In this document: one piece after another, positions 44,733-54,472 of the stretch
Layout: each line of letters opens with the position of its first letter
Position numbering within the stretch: position 1 is the stretch's first letter
The notes under the pieces: generated by a model
What the model was told of the DNA's origin: nothing
What the model saw: only the letters and a program-made list of their open reading frames with translations
Databases searched by the model: none
Program-made: the position numbers and the translations under genes
DNA from: Synechococcus sp. PCC 6312
GTDB lineage: Bacteria > Cyanobacteriota > Cyanobacteriia > Thermosynechococcales > Thermosynechococcaceae
Direction of reading: 5' to 3'
DNA: 64,000 bases
Assembly: GCF_000316685.1 (NCBI RefSeq)
Contig: NC_019680.1
Coordinates: 1,551,501-1,615,500 of the forward strand

Positions 44733-46570
44733 GTACCTGTCACTCTGGCGCAGTTGCGGTTCCAACCCACCAGGCCGCGAAACGAATCGCCCTACTCGGA
44801 ATGCCCAATACAGGAAAGTCAACTCTGTTTAACCGCATGACCGGGGCAAGGGCCTTTGTGGGGAATTGGCCAGGGATTACCGTTGATCTTCTCCAAGCCG
44901 TGATCCCATTGGGGGAGGAAATGGTCGAGTTTGTCGATCTCCCCGGTATCTATGATCTGAATGGCTTTAGTGAGGATGAGGCCGTCGTTCAGCGATTTCT
45001 GGCAGAATTTCCGCTTAATTTGATTCTGATTATCCTGAATGCGGCCCAAATTGATCGGCAGGTGCGGCTGGCTCTCCAAGTTAAGGCTCTCGGTTTACCG
45101 GCCATAGTCCTGTTAAATTTATCCGATGAAGCCAAACGATTTGGGATTGAGATTCATGGCCCCACCTTGGCTCGAAATCTGGGGCTGCCCGTTTGTCTCC
45201 TGAGTGCCAAATATGGTCAAGGATACGCCCAGGCCCTGGCTGAAATAACCTGCACCCTCAGAGAACAAGAAACCGCCTATCAAGTGGCCAACCTCCAGGA
45301 CTGTTTGACAAACAACGGCAGCCTCAACCAGGACATGACGACCGTTTTAGCCGAGGCCGTCGTTTTACCCAGTCAACTCAGACGAACGGTTACCGCCAGC
45401 CTTGATCGACTCTTCCTGCATCCAGTTTTGGGTATTCCCCTCTTTTTTACGGTCATGTTTGGCTTGTTCATGGTCATTTGGCAAGTGGGACTCCCCTCCC
45501 AAGATCTGATGGGCCTGGTCACGGACTGGTTGAATCAAACCCTGCTGCAACCCCTGATTCATCCGCTCCCCCAAGTGATCCAAGACTTGATTACCAATGG
45601 CCTCTGGAATGGCTTGGCCACAGTGGCTTCATTCTTGCCCTTGGTCGTGATTTTCTTTTTTGTCATGGCGGCTATCGAGGATAGTGGCTATTTATCGCGA
45701 GCAGCCTACCTGATGGATGCCTTTATGGGCCGGTTGGGCCTGGATGGACGGGGCTTTGTGATGCAGATGTTGGGGTTTGGCTGTAACGTGCCGGCCTTGA
45801 TGGGCACAAGGGTGATGCGCTCCCAGGCCCTGCGGTGGTTGACGATGCTAATTATTCCCTTTTCCCTCTGCTCGGCCCGGCTACAGGTGTTTGTGTTTAT
45901 CTTGGCGGCTGTGTTACCGGGAACGAAGGGAGCCATTGCCCTGTTTGGCTTGTATGTCCTGAGTTTTGTCGCGGCATTTTTGGCAGCAGCAATTTTTAGC
46001 CAGTCCCAACAATTAAAAAACCACGAACCCTTTATTTTGGAACTGCCCCCCTACAGATTGCCCACCTTAAAGCACGTCCTCTTGCGGGGCTGGGGTGAAG
46101 TTCGAGAATTTCTCTATCGGGCCTCGGGGTTTATTACCCTTGGTTGTTTGGGCGTGTGGACGATTACGAATTTACCGCCAGGGGCAACGGGCCTGGATAC
46201 GATTGGGGGGCAAATTGGCAAATTACTGGTTCCGATCATGGCTCCGGTGGGTATTGATCCCCAACTCACGTTGGCTCTAATTTTTGGGTTTGTGGCCAAG
46301 GAAATTGTCGTGGGTTCCCTTGCGGTGATTTATGCCATGAATGCTAGTGGTGTCAGCCAGGCCATTGCCGCATCTGTGACGGTTCCCCAGGCCTTGAGTT
46401 TTTGCATTTTCTGTTTACTCTATACCCCCTGTTTAACGACCGTTGCTGTTCTGAAAAGTGAATCCAAATCCTGGGGCCTGACCCTTTTTTCCCTCGTCTT
46501 TTCCCTGGGGTATGCTTGGCTGATGAGTTTCATTTTCTATCAAGTTACTCTGGGTCTCCATTGGGCTTAG
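44729..46570 (+). CDS. feoB: Ferrous iron transporter FeoB
   Basis: A 613-residue inner-membrane Fe2+ transporter with an N-terminal GTPase domain: G1 in GMPNTGKSTLFNRMTGA, the switch GNWPGITVD, G3 in DLPGIYDL, and a G4 written LLNLSDEAKR. From about residue 220 there are multiple helices, including the gate motif region GFGCNVPALMGTR with its Cys. The protein is shorter than many FeoB (about 700-770) because the C-terminal cytoplasmic tail is absent, as in other cyanobacteria. It ends 26 bp inside the convergent rsmD gene. Confidence 0.97.
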   Translation: MSTCHSGAVAVPTHQAAKRIALLGMPNTGKSTLFNRMTGARAFVGNWPGITVDLLQAVIPLGEEMVEFVDLPGIYDLNGFSEDEAVVQRFLAEFPLNLILIILNAAQIDRQVRLALQVKALGLPAIVLLNLSDEAKRFGIEIHGPTLARNLGLPVCLLSAKYGQGYAQALAEITCTLREQETAYQVANLQDCLTNNGSLNQDMTTVLAEAVVLPSQLRRTVTASLDRLFLHPVLGIPLFFTVMFGLFMVIWQVGLPSQDLMGLVTDWLNQTLLQPLIHPLPQVIQDLITNGLWNGLATVASFLPLVVIFFFVMAAIEDSGYLSRAAYLMDAFMGRLGLDGRGFVMQMLGFGCNVPALMGTRVMRSQALRWLTMLIIPFSLCSARLQVFVFILAAVLPGTKGAIALFGLYVLSFVAAFLAAAIFSQSQQLKNHEPFILELPPYRLPTLKHVLLRGWGEVREFLYRASGFITLGCLGVWTITNLPPGATGLDTIGGQIGKLLVPIMAPVGIDPQLTLALIFGFVAKEIVVGSLAVIYAMNASGVSQAIAASVTVPQALSFCIFCLLYTPCLTTVAVLKSESKSWGLTLFSLVFSLGYAWLMSFIFYQVTLGLHWA

Positions 46571-47120
46571 GTTCTATTTCGCCATTAAAACTAGAAACAA
46601 TAATCAACGTCGTGCTGCCATAGACTTTTTGCCGATACGGGCCCAGGCCAGTTAACTCCGGCAGTTGATGAGTCCGACATTCCACCGCCATTGCTCCGGT
46701 CGGGGCGAGCAGGTTTAATGCAGCAATCAGTTTTAGGACCGGTTGATAGAGATTGCTGTCGTAGGGAGGATCAAAGTAGATATGGTCAAAGGGGGCAGTC
46801 TGGAGTTGGGGCAAGGCCTGGATCACATCGGCGCGGATGACTTGGAATTGCTGCTCGGCCTGGGCTAGGGATTGCCAATTGTGCTGAATGAGCCGATAAG
46901 CTTGGGGATTTTGCTCGATCCCCACCACGACACTGGCTCCCCGGACTAAGGCCTCAGCCCCCATCGCCCCACTGCCTGCACACAGATCCAACCAGCGACA
47001 GCCTGAGACTGAATTTTGCCAGATGTTAAACAGGGCTTGGCGAACTTTGGCCGTAGTCGGGCGGGTCTGATTGCCGGGTGGGGTGGCTAATTTCCGTTGT
47101 CCCTGAATCCGAATCGCCAT
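46545..47120 (-). CDS. rsmD: 16S rRNA (guanine(966)-N2)-methyltransferase
   Basis: A 191-residue SAM-dependent methyltransferase. The N-terminus MAIRIQGQRKLATPPGNQTR followed by PTTAKVRQALFNIW is the RsmD signature. Motif I is LDLCAGSGAMGAEALVRGA, and the catalytic motif IV is YFDPPYDSNLY. It methylates G966 of 16S rRNA during 30S assembly. Its 3' end overlaps the feoB 3' end tail to tail. It starts 20 bp after the next methyltransferase gene on the same strand, so the two are probably co-transcribed. Confidence 0.94.
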   Translation of the reverse strand: MAIRIQGQRKLATPPGNQTRPTTAKVRQALFNIWQNSVSGCRWLDLCAGSGAMGAEALVRGASVVVGIEQNPQAYRLIQHNWQSLAQAEQQFQVIRADVIQALPQLQTAPFDHIYFDPPYDSNLYQPVLKLIAALNLLAPTGAMAVECRTHQLPELTGLGPYRQKVYGSTTLIIVSSFNGEIEPKPNGDPE

Positions 47121-47140
47121 TGTGGAGTTCCCATCCGAAA

Positions 47141-47785
47141 TTAAGCGGTTGGCTTTTGGGCCTGAATCACTTGTAAACTCCCGCCAGTATAAGTCTGGTA
47201 TTTCTGAATTTCAAAACCCAGGCCCCGCAGTTGTTGACTTAAATCTTCACCCATAAATCTCCAGGCCGTGTCGGTTTCAAAGAGATAGAAAAAGAGGCCC
47301 AGGCCTGGCCACAGTAACGGCAACTTCGGCGGGTGAAAATCAACCAAAGCAAAGATTCCCCCTGGCTGCAACACCCGATAAACCTCGGTCAAGATTTCCC
47401 CTAAGGTGGCTGCCGTCATTTCATGGAGGGCCAAACTGGTCTGGACTAAGCCAAATTGATGGTCTGCAAAGGGCATTTTCTGGGCAAAACTTTCCACAAA
47501 CTGGGCCTGAGGAACCGCAAGTTGGGCCCGGGCAATGGCCTGGGGAGAGGCATCAAGACCCGTCACATTTTCAAATCTTTGACAGAGCAATTTTGTCACC
47601 GGCCCGTGGGCGCAACATAAATCTAAAACTGGGCTGGTTGCGAGTAAGTCTAAATCCTGCCAGGCCAGTTGCCGTAAGCGCGTTTCTCCCCCCACCGCCA
47701 CAGAGGCCAAACGGGAAACTGTGTCATAAAACCAGGGATAGCGGTAACTCCAATCGCGCAGAATAGTGGCCATAGGTTCACTCAA
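47141..47785 (-). CDS. Class I SAM-dependent methyltransferase
   Basis: A 214-residue Methyltransf_11-type protein. Motif I reads VLDLCCAHGPVTKLLCQRFE, with VTGLDASPQAIARA after. The post-motif stretch AQKMPFADHQFGLVQTSLAL, then LTEVYRVLQPGGIFALVDFH, follows the usual order. A hydrophobic patch (LLWPGLGLFFYLFE) suggests contact with a membrane or lipid substrate. The methyl acceptor is unknown; quinone or tocopherol pathways are possible but not shown. Co-directional with rsmD. Confidence 0.85.
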   Translation of the reverse strand: MSEPMATILRDWSYRYPWFYDTVSRLASVAVGGETRLRQLAWQDLDLLATSPVLDLCCAHGPVTKLLCQRFENVTGLDASPQAIARAQLAVPQAQFVESFAQKMPFADHQFGLVQTSLALHEMTAATLGEILTEVYRVLQPGGIFALVDFHPPKLPLLWPGLGLFFYLFETDTAWRFMGEDLSQQLRGLGFEIQKYQTYTGGSLQVIQAQKPTA

Positions 47786-48050
47786 GCACCGGAATTAAAG
47801 CCCACAAGGGTATATGTTACGTTGAAATTAAAGAATGCGCGCAGATTTATAGATTCTCCTATGAAGCATTCTGTTACCCAATCAAATCATGGGTCGAGGC
47901 TTATGTCCGGTCAAGACGGTCTGATTTCCAAAACTAAAAACTTTGGCGAAGGCCGCCACCCAGGGGGGCTTTTGTTGGCTTTTAATCCAGAAACAGAGAG
48001 AATTTCGCCTTAGACTGGACTCATACCCCTGATCAGAGCGGACACAGGCC

Positions 48051-49163
48051 ATGCCGTTTTCCTTTTTACGTCCCGAACTTGACCAACTCCAGGCCTACAC
48101 CCCCCACGCTGATAGTGATCATCTCCCGCCAGAGCCACTGGATATTCTCGACACTAATGAATTTCCTGCCGACTTGCCCCCGGATATAAAGCAGAAATTT
48201 GTTGATAATTTATGGAAATCCATCCCGGCTAACCGTTACCCCGATGGCAGTCATGTCCGCCTCAAAACAGCCATTACCCACTATGTCAACAGTCAGATCA
48301 CACCCCCAGGCCAGCCCATAACTCCTGATCAAGTTTCTCTAGGTTGTGGTTCCGATGAGTTAATCCGGGCCATTCTCTTAGCTACTTGCGGCCCAGGCCA
48401 GGGAAAAATCTTGGTCGCCGAACCCACCTTTTCGATGTACGGCATTTTGGCCCGGGGCCTGGGGATTGGTGTGACCTCCATTGGCCGCAATCCCGATCAC
48501 TTTGAGATGGATTTAGCCGCCGCCGATCAAGCCCTCAAAGAATCATCTATCCAAGTTATCTTTGTTGTTCACCCCAACTCACCCACAGGTAATGCCTTAA
48601 CAGGGGCCGAGCAGGCCTGGCTGAGAACCATTCCCGATTCGGTGTTGGTGGTCATTGATGAAGCCTACTTTGAATTTAGTGGCCTGACCTTGGCGGCAGA
48701 ACTGGCGTATCATCCCAACTGGCTCGTTTTACGGACGTTTTCTAAGGCTTGGCGGTTGGCCGCATTTCGGGTGGGGTATGGCCTGGGGCATCCAGAGGTG
48801 ATTTTAGCCCTTGAAAAATTGCGCTTACCCTATAACCTGACGGCCCCTTCTCTGGCAGCGGCCCAGTTAGTTCTTTCAGAGCAGGACGCTTTGTTAGGGG
48901 AAGTCCCCGGCCTGTTAAGACAACGAGAGTACCTGTTCCAAGCCTTACAAGCCATTGCCCAATTACGGGTTTGGCCCAGTGAGGGGAATTTTATTTATTT
49001 CCAGGCCCAGGATCGGACGACCACCCAACAATTAGCCCAGATACTGCGCCAGGCCGGGAGCTTGGTTCGGTTTACCTGTGATGGGATTCGCTTAACCATT
49101 GGCACAGCCGCCGAAAATGAGCGGGTATTAAGTCGGATCCAGGCCTGGGCAAAAAACCCATAA
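48051..49163 (+). CDS. hisC: Histidinol-phosphate aminotransferase
   Basis: A 370-residue PLP enzyme of histidine synthesis (imidazole-acetol phosphate to histidinol phosphate). The N-terminus has LDTNEFP and RYPDGSHVRLKTAI. The cofactor-binding residues include LGCGSDELIRAILLATCGPG and HPNSPTGN, then VVIDEAYFEF. The Schiff-base Lys is in RTFSKAWRLAAFRVGYG. Length and motif spacing are normal. Subfamily-I aminotransferases overlap in specificity, so other acceptors cannot be excluded. Confidence 0.92.
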   Translation: MPFSFLRPELDQLQAYTPHADSDHLPPEPLDILDTNEFPADLPPDIKQKFVDNLWKSIPANRYPDGSHVRLKTAITHYVNSQITPPGQPITPDQVSLGCGSDELIRAILLATCGPGQGKILVAEPTFSMYGILARGLGIGVTSIGRNPDHFEMDLAAADQALKESSIQVIFVVHPNSPTGNALTGAEQAWLRTIPDSVLVVIDEAYFEFSGLTLAAELAYHPNWLVLRTFSKAWRLAAFRVGYGLGHPEVILALEKLRLPYNLTAPSLAAAQLVLSEQDALLGEVPGLLRQREYLFQALQAIAQLRVWPSEGNFIYFQAQDRTTTQQLAQILRQAGSLVRFTCDGIRLTIGTAAENERVLSRIQAWAKNP

Positions 49164-49220
49164 ACCAACTCTTCTAGACTGTAACTAAGGTATTCTCATC
49201 GTGAACCGAGAGGGACTGTT

Positions 49221-49658
49221 GTGGTTGTCTCGATGTTTTGGTTGTGGGTTGGCCTGGGGTTAATCCTCTGCTTCTTAGAAGTCCTGATTCCCACGGCCTT
49301 TGTCGAAATGATGCTGGGGGTGAGTGCTTTACTGATGGCCGTTGTCTCCCTCCTCATTCCCAATCCGGCGGTGCAAATTGTCCTCTGGTTGCTGGTGTCC
49401 GTCCTTTTGATCTACCTGATCCGGCGATTTTTTCCCCACCGTAAAGCCCTGAGCTTAGAAGAAGCCATGGAAGCCCAAACCTTGACTGTCATTAACCCTG
49501 GGAAAACCGGCCGGGTCTTGTATGAGGGGAATTCCTGGCAGGCCCGTTGTGAAGATCACCATTTGGAAATTGCCGAAAATGAAGCGGTTTATGTGGTGCG
49601 CCGGGAAGGGACAACCTTAATTGTGATTCCCCAAAAACAATTGGATCAATATACCTAA
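49221..49658 (+). CDS. NfeD-family membrane protein (short form)
   Basis: A 145-residue protein; GTG 49221 or ATG 49233 (product MFWLWVGLGLILCF) can serve as start. Two or three hydrophobic helices (LGLILCFLEVLIPTAFVEMM, then VQIVLWLLVSVLLIYL) precede a C-terminal OB-like domain (GKTGRVLYEGNSWQARC, then VYVVRREGTTLIVIP). This is the short NfeD form without the ClpP-like protease. Such proteins partner stomatin-type SPFH proteins in membrane microdomains; none is in the window. Confidence 0.88.
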   Translation: MVVSMFWLWVGLGLILCFLEVLIPTAFVEMMLGVSALLMAVVSLLIPNPAVQIVLWLLVSVLLIYLIRRFFPHRKALSLEEAMEAQTLTVINPGKTGRVLYEGNSWQARCEDHHLEIAENEAVYVVRREGTTLIVIPQKQLDQYT

Positions 49659-49681
49659 TCTCCCCTATTCATTAATTCAAT

Positions 49682-51496
49682 ATGCCCCTATCCCCCTCTG
49701 AATATGTCCTCGAAGTTGCTGGTTTACGGGTTGAATTTCCCGCCCCGGCCCGACCCGTCGTCAATGGCATCAACTTGAGTTTGAAGCGAGGGCAAACCTT
49801 GGGCCTGGTGGGGGAGTCGGGTTCCGGTAAGTCGGTGACTTGTTTAGCCTTAATGCAGTTATTGTTACCACCTGGAAAAATTACCGCTGGCCAGGCCTGG
49901 TTTCATCCCCAAGGGGGCCAATCCGTCAACCTCTTACAACTCATACCGAGGGAACTAACCACCTACCGCGGCCAGGCCTTGGGGATGGTCTTTCAAGAGC
50001 CGATGAGTTCCTTAAATCCGGTCTTTAGCTGTGGGTTTCAACTCCAAGAAGTCCTTAGACAGCACAAAAAACTTAGTCCCGCCGCCGCCAAGCGCACCAG
50101 CATCGCCCTCCTGCAAGAAGTGCAATTAATTCCCACAGATCAAGAGCTTGCGGCCCAGTTTGTCGGAGAATCGCCTGCCCAAATTCAAGCCGCCATTCAG
50201 GCCCAGAAACAAACTTTTTTAGACCGCTATCCGCACCAATTGTCGGGGGGGCAAATTCAACGGGTCATGATTGCGATGGCATTAGCCGCTAACCCAGAAA
50301 TTCTCATTGCCGATGAACCCACCACTGCCCTGGATGTCACCATTCAAGCCGCAATTCTCAAGCTTCTCAAAGACCTCAGTCACCAACGGCAGATGTCAAT
50401 GATTTTTGTCAGCCATGATTTGGGGATTGTCGCCGATTTAGCCGATGAAATTGCCGTCATGTATCAAGGGGAAATTGTCGAAACTGGCCCCACGGAGGAG
50501 ATATTCGCCCGCCCTCAGCATCCCTATACCCAGGGCCTGTTAGCCTGTCGCCCCCGTTTAGATATTCGCCTGGCCACCTTACCAACCATTGCTGATTTTC
50601 TATCCCCAGATCCTGCCAACTCTTCCCGTCTCTGTGATCTCAACAATCCAGCAACCATCATCAGTGAAGCAAGCCAACTGGAACGAGTCCAAGCCCTCCA
50701 GACCCAACCTCCCTTATTAGAAGTGGCCAATTTACGGGTCTTTTTTCCCATGCCGGCTCTCCTGGGGCAACCCAAACGCTATTGCCAGGCCGTGAATGAT
50801 GTTTCTTTTCAACTCTATCCAGGAGAAACCCTTGGCCTGGTCGGGGAATCGGGCTGTGGTAAGACAACTTTGGCGCGCACCTTATTGGGGTTGGTGAATC
50901 CGAGTACCGGCAAGATTATGTTTCGGGGGCAGGATGTCACCCATTGGCGGGGGCAACAACGGCGGCAACGGCTGCAAATTATTTTTCAAGATCCCTACAG
51001 TGCCCTAGATCCCCGCTTAACCATTGGGGCCAGCATTGCCGAACCCCTGTATATTCAGCAAAAATCTTCTGCGAGATCGACAAGACCGTTCCGTCAGAGT
51101 CGTGTAGCTTACCTATTAGAACGGGTGGGCCTGGAACCAACGATGGCCAATCGCTATCCCCATGAGTTTTCTGGCGGTCAGCGGCAACGCATCTGTATTG
51201 CGCGGGCCTTGGCGTTACAACCAGAGTTAGTTATCTGTGATGAGTCGGTTTCGGCGTTGGATGTCTCGGTGCAGGCCCAGGTCTTAAATTTGCTCAAGGA
51301 ACTCCAGGCCGAGTTTAATCTGACCTATATTTTCATTTCCCATGACTTGAGTGTGGTGAAGTTCATGAGCGACCGAATTATGGTGATGTATCGTGGCCAG
51401 GTGGAAGAAATTGCCCCAGCCGTTAGCCTCTATGAGCAACCCCAAAGTGACTATACTCGCCAGTTAATTGCGGCTATTCCAGGGATTAAGGGGTGA
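49682..51496 (+). CDS. Fused two-domain peptide/nickel-type ABC transporter ATPase
   Basis: A 604-residue protein with two complete nucleotide-binding domains (DppD-DppF arrangement). Domain 1 has Walker A GESGSGKSVTCL, signature LSGGQIQRV and Walker B ILIADEPTTALDV. Domain 2, from about 345, has GESGCGKTTLAR, FSGGQRQRICIARAL and LVICDESVSALDVS, with switch His in both (FVSHDLGI and FISHDLSV). It energises uptake of oligopeptides or similar solutes. Permeases and the binding protein are not in the window. Full length. Confidence 0.94.
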   Translation: MPLSPSEYVLEVAGLRVEFPAPARPVVNGINLSLKRGQTLGLVGESGSGKSVTCLALMQLLLPPGKITAGQAWFHPQGGQSVNLLQLIPRELTTYRGQALGMVFQEPMSSLNPVFSCGFQLQEVLRQHKKLSPAAAKRTSIALLQEVQLIPTDQELAAQFVGESPAQIQAAIQAQKQTFLDRYPHQLSGGQIQRVMIAMALAANPEILIADEPTTALDVTIQAAILKLLKDLSHQRQMSMIFVSHDLGIVADLADEIAVMYQGEIVETGPTEEIFARPQHPYTQGLLACRPRLDIRLATLPTIADFLSPDPANSSRLCDLNNPATIISEASQLERVQALQTQPPLLEVANLRVFFPMPALLGQPKRYCQAVNDVSFQLYPGETLGLVGESGCGKTTLARTLLGLVNPSTGKIMFRGQDVTHWRGQQRRQRLQIIFQDPYSALDPRLTIGASIAEPLYIQQKSSARSTRPFRQSRVAYLLERVGLEPTMANRYPHEFSGGQRQRICIARALALQPELVICDESVSALDVSVQAQVLNLLKELQAEFNLTYIFISHDLSVVKFMSDRIMVMYRGQVEEIAPAVSLYEQPQSDYTRQLIAAIPGIKG

Positions 51497-51519
51497 ATTT
51501 AAGTTGAGAGGTTTAGGTT

Positions 51520-52692
51520 CTATTGAATTTGCGACAAGCTGGCACCTGGATAGTAATTGCCCAGAATTTGTAAATAGGAATAGCCTTGTTTCCCCAGTTC
51601 ATAGGCTCCCGTTTGGCTCATGCCCCGCCCCCCAAAAACATCTCGGACAATATCATCGGTAGCGGCGTACATTGAAACCATGACTCGGCCACTGTGGGTT
51701 AGAACGATCCCGCGGGTATTTTGGACAGCGGCCTGGGTGGTATTCCATTCATCTTTGATGCCTCGATACACTTGCCAGCGTTCAGTATTCCCTAAATCAA
51801 AATAACGACTGGCAGGGCGGAACATTTGGGCCAGGGCATAGGAACGAGCGGCAATGGCCTGGGCTTTGAGAGTGTGGACTGGCCAACTGGGATAGACTTC
51901 TGCCCCGACAACGGCGACTAAATACTGTTCTAATTCCAATTGATTGATCGCGGTAATAGTGCCATTGAGGTTAATGATCCGCATTTTGCCCCGATACCAG
52001 TACCCATCCACATAGACCAGGCCCTGCCCCCCTGGGGTTAACCAAATGGAAGTTGGCAATGGTTTTTCCCACCCCGTTAATCCCTGTCCCCCGGCCTGGA
52101 GTGTCACGGCTTGATTAGCGGCTAATGTCCCTAAGGCTTGCCCCCGGTCATCGGTAATTTGGACATTGGCCGAAACCCCAATTCTCACCTGCCCCTGCTT
52201 ATCCACCACTGCCACCCGGACCTCAGGCGACCGACTTTGACTAGGGGGGACCGGATTTAAGGCCTTGGGTGGAGTTACCGGTGCAAAAGACGTGGTTTTA
52301 TTGGCTACGGGTGGATTAACGATTGTGGCTGGAGTTTGAGGAGTCAAGGCGGGGGTTGGCCGGGCCGAGAGGAGATCTTGCGAGGGGAAGAAGAGACTGG
52401 AACTACCCGTTGGCGTAGATTTCCCCAGAAAAGGAGTGGGAACGTGCTGAGGAGAATTTTTTAAGGGAGTGGGGGCAGCAACGGAACCTAAGGTGTCAGG
52501 ACTCAAATAATTTTGACTTAGGTAAAGAGGAGGAGTTAATGCAGGCTGGGCACGCCAGAGGGGAAGAAGAACAACAACACCTAAAATGGGCAAACCCAGG
52601 CCCGCTCCCACTAAACCATACCGAACTTGCCACCAGGCCGGGAGTTGGGGGATTTTCAGAGGAAAGTTGCTGGGCAGAAAGCGTAGGTGCAT
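51520..52692 (-). CDS. SpoIID/LytB-domain protein
   Basis: A 390-residue protein with one N-terminal hydrophobic anchor (GLVGAGLGLPILGVVVLLPL), a long Pro/Ser/Thr linker (about 60-165), then the SpoIID domain. The domain has LEQYLVAVVGAEVYPSWPVH, then TLKAQAIAARSYALAQM, and ends DVFGGRGMSQTGAYELGKQG. SpoIID-type enzymes are lytic transglycosylases that act on denuded glycan strands; the catalytic Glu of the family fits the VVGAEVYP block. It is presumably periplasmic and acts in cell-wall remodelling. It is convergent with the ABC ATPase gene. Confidence 0.9.
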   Translation of the reverse strand: MHLRFLPSNFPLKIPQLPAWWQVRYGLVGAGLGLPILGVVVLLPLWRAQPALTPPLYLSQNYLSPDTLGSVAAPTPLKNSPQHVPTPFLGKSTPTGSSSLFFPSQDLLSARPTPALTPQTPATIVNPPVANKTTSFAPVTPPKALNPVPPSQSRSPEVRVAVVDKQGQVRIGVSANVQITDDRGQALGTLAANQAVTLQAGGQGLTGWEKPLPTSIWLTPGGQGLVYVDGYWYRGKMRIINLNGTITAINQLELEQYLVAVVGAEVYPSWPVHTLKAQAIAARSYALAQMFRPASRYFDLGNTERWQVYRGIKDEWNTTQAAVQNTRGIVLTHSGRVMVSMYAATDDIVRDVFGGRGMSQTGAYELGKQGYSYLQILGNYYPGASLSQIQ

Positions 52693-52866
52693 AAAGCTCT
52701 AGTATTCAATGTGACCGAAACCCAACCTTGAGACTAACACCCCCGACCCGTTGGAACAACAAAAGCAGCCATCGGGATTCCCAGGCCTAGGCAGGGGGTC
52801 GAACAAGCAGGCTAAAATTTAGCGAGCATTCCCTAGGTGATTTGGCCTAACTTCCCCCATTCATTC

Positions 52867-53727
52867 ATGAACCAGCCCCAACCCCGCCGTTCAAAATTTG
52901 ATCCCAGTCGCGTCAAACAATGGTTGCAGGGGCATGAGGTACTGATTGATCTCTCCATCACCGGCCTGGTCTTGTGTTCAATTGCCATTTTTGTGATTCA
53001 AACCTATCCGATTCCCGCGGAACTACGCGTCGTTTTGGATCGGGTTAACGTTGGGATTCTGATTACCTTTGCCGTTGAATATCTCCTCCGACTTTGGGCT
53101 GCGGAACGGAAATGGAAATATTTCTTCAGTGTTTATTCTCTGATTGATTTACTCACGATTGTTCCCTTTTTTATTGGCCTGGTTGATATTAGTTTTATTC
53201 GCGTCTTTCGCTGGTTTCGGATTTTACGGCTGTTTCGCTTTTTTGAGAATCGCGCTTGGTTTGGCCGCTTTACCACCAATGACACGGTCATTTTTGCCCG
53301 GATTTTGCTGACCCTCTTGGCCATTTTATTTGTCTATTCCGGCTTAATTTACCAGGCCGAGCACGATTTAAACTCCGAGAATTTCCAAACCTTCTTGGAT
53401 GCGTTCTACTATGCAGTTGTGACCATGACCACGGTCGGATTTGGGGATATTACGCCAATTTCGGAAGTGGGCCGCCTGTTAACCGTCTTGATGATTTTTA
53501 CGGGCATTGCTTTAATTCCCTGGCAAGTGGGAGATTTCATTCGGCAACTGATCAAAAGTGCTAATCAACGGATGGTGGTTTGTTCTACCTGTGGGTTGGC
53601 CGCCCATGATCTCGATGCCCGTTGCTGTAAACATTGTGGTGCACCCTTGCCCATCCCCTTAGCTAAAACCGAGCCTGGCCTGGGGACAAACCCAGAAAAC
53701 ACAAATGCTCACCATAGATTAGAGTAA
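52867..53727 (+). CDS. Voltage-gated-like K+ channel with C-terminal zinc ribbon
   Basis: From ATG 52867, 286 residues (product MNQPQPRRSKFDPSRVKQWL); a GTG ten codons upstream is possible. Six-helix ion-channel layout: the S4-like segment RVFRWFRILRLFRFFENR has regularly spaced arginines, and the selectivity filter reads MTTVGFGDITP, a K+ filter. After S6 comes a short cytoplasmic part with CSTCGLAAHDLDARCCKHCG, a four-Cys zinc ribbon not usual in Kv channels. The ribbon may couple gating to metal, redox or a partner protein; that is inference. Confidence 0.88.
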   Translation: MNQPQPRRSKFDPSRVKQWLQGHEVLIDLSITGLVLCSIAIFVIQTYPIPAELRVVLDRVNVGILITFAVEYLLRLWAAERKWKYFFSVYSLIDLLTIVPFFIGLVDISFIRVFRWFRILRLFRFFENRAWFGRFTTNDTVIFARILLTLLAILFVYSGLIYQAEHDLNSENFQTFLDAFYYAVVTMTTVGFGDITPISEVGRLLTVLMIFTGIALIPWQVGDFIRQLIKSANQRMVVCSTCGLAAHDLDARCCKHCGAPLPIPLAKTEPGLGTNPENTNAHHRLE

Positions 53728-53866
53728 AGCAGAAAGGATCGGATGTTCCCCATGTAGGATTGGAGAGGAGCTAGGCAATAAAGGGTTCATAGGCCATAGA
53801 TTTGATTTTGACACCGATTCAACATTGTTTTTCTAAAACAACCATGCCTGATGGGAGCAGAAACCT

Positions 53867-54472
53867 GTGATGGCTGCCCGCAATTGGCCCTATGTTACAC
53901 CGGGGATTCCAGATGCTTATTTTGAACGCTTGCCGGGAATTCCCTTGACCCATCGGGAAACGCGGTTGTTGGTGCTGGCCCATTTACGACTCCAGGCCAA
54001 TTCGGTGCTTTGGGATATTGGGGCGGGGACAGGAACCATTCCAGTCGAGGCGGGGTTGTTATCTCCTCAAGGGCAAATTGTCGCAGTCGAGCGAGATGAA
54101 GAAGTGGCTGGGTTAATTCGCCGCAATTGTGATCAGTTTGATTTGCAGAATGTCGAAATTGTTGTGGATGAAGCCCCGGCCTGCCTCGCCTCCTTAAGCC
54201 CCACTCCAGATCGGGTTTGTTTGGAAGGGGGACGGCCGATGAAGATTATTTTGGAACAGGCCTGGGAATTTTTAGCCCCTGGTGGTCGAATTGTCGCCAC
54301 TGCCAGCAGTCTCGAAAATTTATATGCCCTCTCAGAAGCCCTTGCCACCGTCCAAGCCCGGAGCATTGAAGTTGTCCAGTCGGTGATTAATCGTCTCGAA
54401 ACCCGCGGTGGGCATCAGATTTTTGCAGCAGTAGAACCGATTTTTATCCTGAGTGGCGAAAAGTTAAGCTAA
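53867..54472 (+). CDS. cbiT: Cobalt-precorrin-6B C15-methyltransferase (decarboxylating)
   Basis: 201 residues, read from GTG 53867 or the ATG one codon later. It is the CbiT half of the cobalamin-pathway enzyme that methylates C15 and decarboxylates the acetate side chain of the corrin ring. The opening YVTPGIPDAYFERLPGIPLT and HRETRLLVLAHLRL are family-specific. SAM motif I reads LWDIGAGTGTIPVEAGLLSP, then VAVERDEEVAGLIRRNCDQF. No other cob genes are adjacent. A generic methyltransferase assignment is unlikely given the N-terminus. Confidence 0.9.
   Translation: MMAARNWPYVTPGIPDAYFERLPGIPLTHRETRLLVLAHLRLQANSVLWDIGAGTGTIPVEAGLLSPQGQIVAVERDEEVAGLIRRNCDQFDLQNVEIVVDEAPACLASLSPTPDRVCLEGGRPMKIILEQAWEFLAPGGRIVATASSLENLYALSEALATVQARSIEVVQSVINRLETRGGHQIFAAVEPIFILSGEKLS

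Noticed and set aside
47822-48013. 63-residue plus-strand ORF upstream of hisC
   Set aside because: TTG start, no Shine-Dalgarno, no recognised motif; it may be chance or part of the hisC leader. Not strong enough to call.
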